Below, in pieces: positions 1 to 4,480 of a stretch of DNA of 7,203 nucleotides; within the stretch, counting starts at the first letter, position 1, and every line of letters starts with the position of its first letter. The DNA is taken from assembly GCA_902803675.1 (NCBI GenBank), contig CADCQZ010000164.1, forward strand, positions 1-7,203, in the 5' to 3' direction. The notes beneath the pieces are model-generated. The model made no database searches and had not been told where the DNA came from. It saw only the letters and a list, made by a program, of their open reading frames with translations. Origin of the DNA: an uncultured Eubacteriales bacterium. Its GTDB lineage: Bacteria; Bacillota_A; Clostridia; Christensenellales; Aristaeellaceae. A program made the position numbers and the translations under genes.

Positions 1-863
1 GCCGCGCAGCCGTGCCGGCGCAGGCGGTGTCCCACGTCCTGCGCCATCTCGTAGATCACCTGCCACACTTCCGCCGGGCAGGTCAGATCCCGCACGCAGG
101 TGGTACCGTGCCCCACGGATTTGATCGGCGGCTCGAACCCGTCCGGCATCACCGGGGACACGTCCTCACCGTTGGCGAACTGGCGGAGCATCAGGCCGTT
201 TTTGCCCAGCTTGTACTTGATGAGCGCCGGGTCCGCCGTGGCCAGGTCGCCGATGGTGTATATCCCGTACAGAGCCATTTTGCGTGTGGTCGCCGGGCCC
301 GCATACAGCAGATCGGACAGCGGCAGGCCCCAGGTCTTCTCCCGAAAATCCTCCCGGCTCACCACCGTGACCGCGTCGGGCTTTTTCATGTCGCTGCCCA
401 GCTTGGCGAAGATCTTGTTGAAGGATACGCCGATGCTCACCGTCAGGCCCGTCTCCTCCCTGACCGCCCGGCGGATCCTTTCCGCCAGACGGCGCCCGTC
501 CGTCTCAAGGCCCCCGGAGCAGGGGATGGATATCCAGTTCTCGTCCATGCCGAAGGGCTCGATCCTGTCCGCGTAACGGCGGTAAATGTCCCGGACGACA
601 GCGCTGTAGCGCAGGTAAAGATCATAGTGGGGCTCCACCATCACCAGCTCCGGGCACACCTGCCGGGCCTGCCAGTTGGCCATCCCGGTCTTCACTCCCC
701 GCCTCTTGGCCGGATAATTCGCCGTGAGCACGATGCCGTGCCGGTTCTCCGTGGACCCGCACACCGCCATGAGCTTTTCCCGCAGCGCCGGCTTCTCATT
801 CATCTCCACGCTGGCGTAGAAACAGTTCAGGTCACTGTGAAGGATGATATCTTCCCTGCCCAT
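1..863 (-). CDS. Y-family DNA polymerase (DinB/UmuC superfamily), 3' end cut off by window edge
   Basis: Translesion DNA polymerase: it extends primers past damaged template bases at low fidelity. The reading frame is open from ATG at 863 to the left edge, giving 287 N-terminal residues; the rest of the little-finger region lies outside. Seen in the protein: the catalytic N-terminal motif HSDLNCFYASVE at residues 9-20, with metal ligand Asp11 and Tyr16 at the steric-gate position; the second catalytic motif FGMDENW at 104-110 with Asp107 and Glu108; the palm signature IGVSFNKIFAKLGSDMKKPD at 144-163; and the thumb helix-hairpin-helix region at about 178-220 (LPLSDLLYAGPATTRKM). The usual second Asp of the first motif is Asn13. 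A GGAGGGG ribosome binding site (870-876) sits 6 bases before the ATG. The FGxDENW wording fits the Firmicutes YqjW/UvrX-like branch better than classical Pol IV, so I give no symbol. It is divergent to an XRE regulator and probably controlled by it (inference). Confidence 0.93.
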   Translation of the reverse strand, partial: MGREDIILHSDLNCFYASVEMNEKPALREKLMAVCGSTENRHGIVLTANYPAKRRGVKTGMANWQARQVCPELVMVEPHYDLYLRYSAVVRDIYRRYADRIEPFGMDENWISIPCSGGLETDGRRLAERIRRAVREETGLTVSIGVSFNKIFAKLGSDMKKPDAVTVVSREDFREKTWGLPLSDLLYAGPATTRKMALYGIYTIGDLATADPALIKYKLGKNGLMLRQFANGEDVSPVMPDGFEPPIKSVGHGTTCVRDLTCPAEVWQVIYEMAQDVGHRLRRHGCA

Positions 864-883
864 AGCGGTCCCCTCCGAAACGC

Positions 884-912
884 TTGACAAATCTTAAAAT
901 GGGAAGTATACT
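884..912 (+). promoter_or_regulatory. Rightward promoter for the XRE regulator operon
   Basis: TTGACA at 884-889, a 17-base spacer, then TATACT at 907-912: a near-consensus sigma-A promoter. Transcription should begin near 919, leaving a leader of about 95 bases before the regulator ATG at 1014. The -35 box lies inside the leader of the oppositely directed polymerase gene. Confidence 0.85.
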
Positions 913-928
913 GAATAAAGCTTCTCAC
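899..928. promoter_or_regulatory. Candidate operator 1 (inverted repeat, 8-14-8)
   Basis: ATGGGAAG at 899-906 is opposed by CTTCTCAC at 921-928, giving inverted arms that match at 6 of 8 positions across a 14-base spacer. The spacer contains the -10 box of the rightward promoter and its predicted start site, so a bound protein would block regulator transcription and obstruct the leftward transcript. The likely ligand is the adjacent XRE regulator (inference). Confidence 0.55.
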
Positions 929-937
929 TTTTCCCGT

Positions 938-966
938 ATTATAGGGCTTGCAAGGGGAATTTTCAA
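938..966 (-). promoter_or_regulatory. Leftward promoter for the Y-family polymerase
   Basis: On the minus strand, TTGAAA (966-961), a 17-base spacer and a perfect TATAAT (943-938). The predicted start is near 931, giving a leader of about 68 bases to the polymerase ATG at 863. It faces the rightward promoter, so the two predicted transcripts overlap by about 13 bases at their 5' ends. Confidence 0.8.
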
Positions 967-972
967 GGCAAA

Positions 973-1002
973 GTGGGAAGTTTTATAAAAAATATTTCTC
1001 AC
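973..1002. promoter_or_regulatory. Candidate operator 2 (same architecture as operator 1)
   Basis: GTGGGAAG at 973-980 is opposed by TTTCTCAC at 995-1002, again 8-base arms with a 14-base spacer. It starts 74 bases after operator 1, close to seven helical turns, and shares TGGGAAGT with it on the left arm and TTCTCAC on the right. It sits 6 bases upstream of the leftward -35 box and ends just before the regulator's ribosome binding site. Confidence 0.55.
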
Positions 1003-1013
1003 AGGAGGCCGTA

Positions 1014-1487
1014 ATGACAGCTTTCAGCGAAAAGCTCCGGAGGGCCCGGCAGGCCGCCGGGCTGAACCAGACGGAGCTGGCCGAGAAGGCCGGCGTGACC
1101 CGCCGCTCCATATTCGCCTACGAGAACGGCGCCTCCGTGCCCAGGCCGCACGTGACGCGCCGGATCGCCGCGGCCCTTGATGTGACCGTCGCCTACCTGA
1201 CGAACGAGGATGCCGTCGACCCGGACGAGGGCCGTGTCCGGGAAGAGAACATCGAACTGGCCCGGGAGCGTTTCGGCGCCAAAGGCGCCCGGGAAGCCGC
1301 CCGGCTCCTGGACATGAACAACGCCCTGTTCACCGGCGGAGAGCTCACTCAGGAGGACAAGGACGCCTTTTTCAACGCCATCATGACCGCCTACATCACC
1401 GCCAAGGAGGACGCCAGGCGGCGTTTCACTCCCAAGGGCCTGAGGAAGGCGGACGCGGAAGATGAAAGCGGGGCGGATGAGGAATGA
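1014..1487 (+). CDS. XRE-family helix-turn-helix regulator beside the Y-family polymerase
   Basis: A 157-residue DNA-binding protein. Residues 4-62 form a Cro/CI-type helix-turn-helix (KLRRARQAAGLNQTELAEKA, then the recognition segment VTRRSIFAYENG and LDVTVAYL). The C-terminal part (about 75-140) is charged and helical, with a segment FTGGELTQEDKDAFFNAIM followed by an RRRFTPKGLRK stretch that I associate with XRE regulators found near Y-family polymerases in Clostridia (recollection, not checked). No Ser-Lys LexA/S24 protease motif is visible. I chose ATG 1014 because AGGAGG at 1003-1008 is correctly spaced; an in-frame TTG at 948 has no such site and would translate through candidate operator 2. 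The stop overlaps the next start (ATGA), so the two are translationally coupled. It probably represses its own promoter and the divergent polymerase (inference). Confidence 0.9.
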   Translation: MTAFSEKLRRARQAAGLNQTELAEKAGVTRRSIFAYENGASVPRPHVTRRIAAALDVTVAYLTNEDAVDPDEGRVREENIELARERFGAKGAREAARLLDMNNALFTGGELTQEDKDAFFNAIMTAYITAKEDARRRFTPKGLRKADAEDESGADEE

Positions 1488-1765
1488 GCGCGGACGGGGC
1501 CGTCAAGGTCTATGTGCCGGTCTTCGTCCGTTTCGGCGAGGACGGCCGCATGCTGCCCCGCACCATCGTCTGGGAGGACGGACGGGAGTACCCCATCGAC
1601 CGGGTGAGCGACATCCGACCCGCCCCGGCCCTGCGCGCGGGCGGGCAGGGAGACCGGTACACCGTCTGGATCGGCGGGAAACAGAGTTATCTGTTCTTTG
1701 AGCGCAGCGCCTCGGTGAACGGGTGCCGCCTGGGGCGCTGGTTCGTGGAGCGCAGGCAAAGCTGA
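1484..1765 (+). CDS. Unrecognised 93-residue protein coupled to the XRE regulator
   Basis: Soluble small protein without signal peptide or membrane segment. It looks beta-rich: VKVYVPVFVRF at 7-17, then RTIVWEDGREYPIDRVSDIR (26-45), RYTVWIGGKQSYLFFE (58-73) and RLGRWFVERR (82-91). This WEDGxxYxIDRV and GRWFVE wording resembles small proteins I have seen next to Y-family polymerases and their regulators in Firmicutes. It is also reminiscent of the short barrel-like proteins (the DUF6504 type) beside actinobacterial polymerase genes, but I cannot confirm homology. Its ATG overlaps the regulator's TGA by four bases, and the only purine-rich site, GAGGA at 1479-1483, abuts the start, so translation probably depends on coupling. 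The context suggests an accessory or partner of the regulator or the polymerase; the function is unknown. Confidence 0.82.
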   Translation: MSADGAVKVYVPVFVRFGEDGRMLPRTIVWEDGREYPIDRVSDIRPAPALRAGGQGDRYTVWIGGKQSYLFFERSASVNGCRLGRWFVERRQS

Positions 1766-1812
1766 TGCGCGGCCGGAAAGCATCGATCCAGGGATAAATT
1801 ATTTAACATAAA

Positions 1813-1841
1813 TTGACTTTTATCCTCAGATATGCTATCTT
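1813..1841 (+). promoter_or_regulatory. Promoter of the alanine aminotransferase gene, with extended -10
   Basis: TTGACT at 1813-1818, a 17-base spacer and TATCTT at 1836-1841, with TG one base before the -10 (extended -10). The predicted start near 1848 gives a leader of about 42 bases. A 7-base inverted repeat (GGATAAA at 1792-1798, TTTATCC at 1819-1825) encloses the -35 box and could be an operator. I see no clear terminator between the upstream small gene and this promoter. Confidence 0.75.
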
Positions 1842-1889
1842 CCATTCACTGCGGCAGCGCAGGAATCTTTCCATACGAGGTCAAAACTT

Positions 1890-3098
1890 ATGATACCGTG
1901 TTCCGACAGGCTGACATACGTGCATTCCGATATCCGGGGCCCGCTGTACCAGGAGGCGCTGCGGATGGAGAGCGAGGGCACCAGCGTGCTCAAGCTCAAT
2001 ACCGGCAATCCGGGGCGGTTCGGGTTCCAGCTGCCCAATTCCGTGCGGCAGGCGCTGGCGCTGCACATCGACGAGGCGGTGCCCTACTGCGACGTGCGGG
2101 GCATGGCGGACGCGCGGAACGTGATCTGCACCTACCACATCGGACGGGGGCTGAGCGCCATCCTGCCCAGTGACGTGTTCATCTGCAACGGAGTGAGCGA
2201 AGCGGCACAGATGGCCATGAGCGCCCTGGTGTCCACCGGGGATGAGATCCTGATGCCCTCCCCCTGCTACTCCCTGTGGAGCAATAACGCGTATCTGTGC
2301 GGCGGCAAGCCGGTGTTCTACCGTTGTGATCCGGAAAACCACTGGAACCCGGACGTGGAGGACATCCGCTCGAAGGTGTCGAACAAGACGCGGGCGCTGC
2401 TGGTGATCAATCCCAACAACCCCACGGGCGCCGTATACAGCCGGGAGGTGCTCCTTGAGATCACCCAGATCGCGCGTGAGAACCATCTGGTGCTCCTGGC
2501 GGACGAGATCTACGACCGGCTGGTGATGGACGGGCTCAGACATGAATCCCTCAGCGCCCTGGCGCCGGACCTGCCCTGCATCACCTTCAACGGCCTGAGC
2601 AAGAGCCACATCATCTGCGGTTTCCGGTGCGGATGGATGGTGTTCAGCGGCCCGCGGGGCGAACTGGACGGGGTGAAGAACGGCGTGATGAAGCTGGCGA
2701 GCATGCGCCTGTGCGGGAACGCCCTGACACAGCTGGTGATCCCGGCGGCTCTGGTGGACAGCGAGAGCACCCATGACATGGTGGTGCCGGGCGGACGGCT
2801 GTACGAGCAGCGCCGGGCGACCATGGCGGGCCTGGACCTGATCGAGGGCGTCTCCTATGAGCCCAGCCGCGCGGCCTTCTACCTGTTCCCGAAGATCGAC
2901 ACGGACATGTACGACTTTGAGAACGACGAGGACTTTGCCATGAAATTCCTGCACGAGTACCATGTGCTGGTGATCCCGGGCAGCGGATTCGACTGGCACG
3001 AGGATCTCCGTTTCCGCATCGTGATGCTGCCCGAGCCCGGGGTGCTCGCCAAGGCCATGAACGACCTGAAGCATTTCCTCAGCCACCACAAAAAATAA
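1890..3098 (+). CDS. alaA: Alanine aminotransferase, AlaA type (fold-type I, PLP-dependent)
   Basis: Cytoplasmic enzyme, 402 residues, expected to interconvert pyruvate plus glutamate with alanine plus 2-oxoglutarate. It follows Escherichia coli AlaA (YfbQ) almost from end to end as I recall that sequence: DIRGPLYQEALRMESEG near 14-30, LNTGNPGRFGF at 36-46, INPNNPTGAVYS at 173-184, LADEIYDRLV at 203-212, ITFNGLSKSH at 231-240, KLASMRLCGN at 268-277 and GGRLYEQRR at 301-309. Key residues: Lys238 forms the PLP Schiff base, Asp205 and Tyr208 contact the cofactor ring, Asn177 lies in the NPNNPTG loop, Arg246 binds the phosphate, and Arg376 (FRIVMLP) is the probable substrate-carboxylate arginine. 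The length is normal. GAGG at 1877-1880 precedes the ATG by 9 bases. It has its own promoter and terminator, so it is a single-gene unit. Branched-chain or other 2-oxo acids may also be used. Confidence 0.93.
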   Translation: MIPCSDRLTYVHSDIRGPLYQEALRMESEGTSVLKLNTGNPGRFGFQLPNSVRQALALHIDEAVPYCDVRGMADARNVICTYHIGRGLSAILPSDVFICNGVSEAAQMAMSALVSTGDEILMPSPCYSLWSNNAYLCGGKPVFYRCDPENHWNPDVEDIRSKVSNKTRALLVINPNNPTGAVYSREVLLEITQIARENHLVLLADEIYDRLVMDGLRHESLSALAPDLPCITFNGLSKSHIICGFRCGWMVFSGPRGELDGVKNGVMKLASMRLCGNALTQLVIPAALVDSESTHDMVVPGGRLYEQRRATMAGLDLIEGVSYEPSRAAFYLFPKIDTDMYDFENDEDFAMKFLHEYHVLVIPGSGFDWHEDLRFRIVMLPEPGVLAKAMNDLKHFLSHHKK

Positions 3099-3126
3099 GC
3101 CGGCTCTTTAAGCCGCTTTCCCACGT

Positions 3127-3171
3127 CCCCTCCCTTTGGGCCGACGGCCCGAAGCGCGAGGGGGCTTTTTT
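3127..3171 (+). terminator. Rho-independent terminator of the aminotransferase gene
   Basis: Outer stem CCCCTC (3127-3132) pairs with GAGGGG (3158-3163), enclosing an inner hairpin GGGCC (3138-3142), GAC loop, GGCCC (3146-3150). A six-T run at 3166-3171 follows. A smaller 5-base stem (CGGCT 3101-3105, AGCCG 3111-3115) lies between the stop codon and this structure. Confidence 0.85.
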
Positions 3172-3215
3172 ACGGCGCGCTCAAACGACGGCCGTGCCTT
3201 TTAAGGCGCGGAGGT

Positions 3216-3356
3216 TCACTCCTCCCCTTCCCGTTTTTCTTCGGTCAGGCACACATCATATCCCAGGGCCTCCATGTGCCTTACAAAGATATGGTTGACG
3301 ATCGTGTGCCGGGCGCGCAGCGCCTTGAGATCCGCCCGGATATCGCATTTGAGCAC
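3216..3356 (-). CDS. Possible 46-residue small protein, unrecognised
   Basis: A short frame from GTG 3356 to TGA 3216, preceded by AGAGGAG (3361-3367) four bases before the GTG. An in-frame TAG lies just upstream, so no longer start exists. The product has a plausible amphipathic helical stretch (LKALRARHTIVNHIFVRHM) followed by EALGYDVCLTEEKREGEE. By hand count 33 of 46 third codon positions are G or C, as expected of coding DNA in a GC-rich genome, though not decisive here. It lies just after the hairpin ending the FMN-binding-like gene, and I see no promoter of its own; it would need read-through. It may be a real small gene or a leftover fragment. The rest of 3172-3424 holds no other gene I can support. 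Confidence 0.35.
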   Translation of the reverse strand: MLKCDIRADLKALRARHTIVNHIFVRHMEALGYDVCLTEEKREGEE

Positions 3357-3374
3357 AAAGCTCCTCTACAAAGG

Positions 3375-3404
3375 AAGGGCTGCCGCTTGACAGCGGCAGC
3401 CCTT
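3375..3404 (-). terminator. Hairpin ending the FMN-binding-like gene
   Basis: A perfect 13-base-pair stem (AAGGGCTGCCGCT 3375-3387 against 3392-3404) with a 4-base loop, 20 bases after the stop of the leftward gene. On the minus strand it is followed by a modest T-rich stretch (CCTTTG), so termination may be incomplete or the stem may mainly protect the mRNA 3' end. Confidence 0.7.
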
Positions 3405-3424
3405 GGGATCGATATCGGAAAAAA

Positions 3425-4357
3425 TTACCTTTCGGGAGCGAACCAGCGGATCTGGGTGGGGCCGGTGATGGTGTCGGGATTCGCGAACTCGATGTTCGCG
3501 GTCTCGATGGACAGACCGGTGTGCTCGGACTCGCCGGGGAACTCGATGATCAGGCCGCTGGCGGTCTCCGCCCAGATGCGCATATGATTGTCAACTTCCG
3601 CTTCGGTCACGGTGCGGGTGATGATGAAGGGGTTGTTGTCATCCTCGGCGCCCAGGGTGTGCAGGGGGGAACCGGCGCAGTAGTTGACGCTCTGCCAGCC
3701 GCTGTCCAGGTCGGTCATGTAGATGCCGACGATGTCTTCGCCGGTGGTGTTCCACAGGGTGTAGGTGCCGGTGTTGCCGCCATGGGTGCCGGCATACTGG
3801 GCGTGAGCGGCCTTCGCAGCTTCGATGATGCCGCGGACGTAGTTCACGCTGTCGGTCAGGGTAGCGCCCGCGATGGCATCGGCGTACTCGGCCTTGTTCT
3901 CATCGGTGTAGGGAGCGACTTCCGCTTCCAGATCCGCGATGGTCTTGCCGACCACATAGGCCTCGATGGCGTCATAGTTCGCGGCGATCTGCACGGTGGA
4001 GCCGGCGCGCTGCATGTTCAGGCTGTACAGGTCGCTGTTGACCCTCTTGGAGCCCAGCACGCTCTTGATGGCGCCGTTCTCGTCCTTCACGTTGAAGTTC
4101 TCGCTCTCCAGATCGGCATTGGGAACGCCGATGGCGGCCACGTCCTCACGGTTGCCCATGAACTGGAACTCGTCGATCTTCGCCAGGCAGATGACATCGC
4201 CCTGCACCACGGCGGTGATCACGGCAAAGCAGTGGGTGCCGTGCGCGGCATACACCACCTGGCCCAGCTTGATGGCGGGGGCAGCTTCTTCTTCGGCCAT
4301 CGCGGCCACGGAGAAAGCCATGCAGAGGATCAGAAGGACAGCAAGCAGTTTTTTCAT
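3425..4357 (-). CDS. Secreted FMN-binding-like protein with C-terminal beta domain
   Basis: 310 residues, exported. Residues 1-21 are a classical signal peptide (MKKLLAVLLILCMAF, cleavage likely after AMA); there is no lipobox at Cys12. Residues 30-184 resemble the FMN_bind family: an early beta region (GQVVYAAHGTHCF), LGSKRVNSDLYSL, a region NYDAIEAYVVGKTIADLE, and the motif DAIAGATLT (160-168) followed by a helix. In flavinylated relatives (RnfG, NqrC) the motif reads D-x-x-S/T-G-A-T/S and the last Thr/Ser carries FMN; here the fourth position is Ala163 and the acceptor would be Thr166. Residues 197-310 form a separate beta-rich domain (GTYTLWNTTGEDIVGIYMTD onward). ATG 4357 is chosen because GGAGGT at 4365-4370 lies 7 bases upstream and the signal peptide starts there. 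It may be a redox or sensor protein of the envelope, but no electron-transfer partner is visible nearby. Confidence 0.75.
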   Translation of the reverse strand: MKKLLAVLLILCMAFSVAAMAEEEAAPAIKLGQVVYAAHGTHCFAVITAVVQGDVICLAKIDEFQFMGNREDVAAIGVPNADLESENFNVKDENGAIKSVLGSKRVNSDLYSLNMQRAGSTVQIAANYDAIEAYVVGKTIADLEAEVAPYTDENKAEYADAIAGATLTDSVNYVRGIIEAAKAAHAQYAGTHGGNTGTYTLWNTTGEDIVGIYMTDLDSGWQSVNYCAGSPLHTLGAEDDNNPFIITRTVTEAEVDNHMRIWAETASGLIIEFPGESEHTGLSIETANIEFANPDTITGPTQIRWFAPER

Positions 4358-4401
4358 GACACATACCTCCAAATAATTTATCTGGTTGAACAGACAGAGG
4401 T

Positions 4402-4430
4402 ATCATACCCTCTTTTCATGCCCTCGTCAA
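4402..4430 (-). promoter_or_regulatory. Promoter of the FMN-binding-like gene
   Basis: On the minus strand, TTGACG (4430-4425), a 17-base spacer and TATGAT (4407-4402), with a predicted start near 4395 and a leader of about 38 bases. The -10 box is the centre of an imperfect palindrome spanning 4396-4413 (GGTAT-C-ATACC core), a possible repressor site. Confidence 0.82.
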
Positions 4431-4432
4431 TC

Positions 4433-4454
4433 GGTTTAATAAAGGTTTAATAAA
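4433..4454. repeat. Perfect 11-base tandem repeat upstream of the -35 box
   Basis: GGTTTAATAAA occurs twice back to back (4433-4443 and 4444-4454). On the minus strand it ends two bases before the -35 box of the FMN-binding-like gene. The AT-rich, one-turn period fits an UP element or a direct-repeat site for a response regulator of the PhoB/OmpR type (inference). Confidence 0.8.
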
Positions 4455-4480
4455 TTTCCTTGATATGGAAATGAAAATAC

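Noticed and set aside
12..887. Long rightward ORF opposite the polymerase
   Set aside because: It is the antisense shadow of the polymerase; the minus-strand frame carries all family motifs, and the plus frame has no recognisable features.
948..1013. Upstream TTG start for the XRE regulator, adding 22 residues
   Set aside because: No ribosome binding site, and the extension would run through candidate operator 2 and the AGGAGG that serves ATG 1014.
1764..1785. GATGC/GCATC hairpin after the 93-residue protein gene
   Set aside because: Only a 5-base stem, an 11-base loop and no T run, so it does not support a terminator call.
1881..3089. 402-codon leftward ORF across the aminotransferase gene
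   Set aside because: It mirrors the aminotransferase almost base for base; His- and Gln-rich composition is typical of antisense GC-rich frames.
3482..3499. CGAAC-5-GTTCG inverted repeat resembling a Gram-positive LexA/DinR box
   Set aside because: The spacer is 5 rather than 4 bases and it lies deep in coding sequence, where it follows from the codons of ANIEFAN.
3521..4450. 309-codon rightward ORF over the FMN-binding-like gene
   Set aside because: Antisense shadow rich in Gly, Val, Asp and His with no start signal; the leftward frame has signal peptide, promoter and ribosome binding site.
4454..4472. ATTTCC/GGAAAT hairpin after the complete transglutaminase-like gene
   Set aside because: Weak AT-rich 6-base stem overlapping the tandem repeat, without a proper T tract; too weak to call as a terminator.
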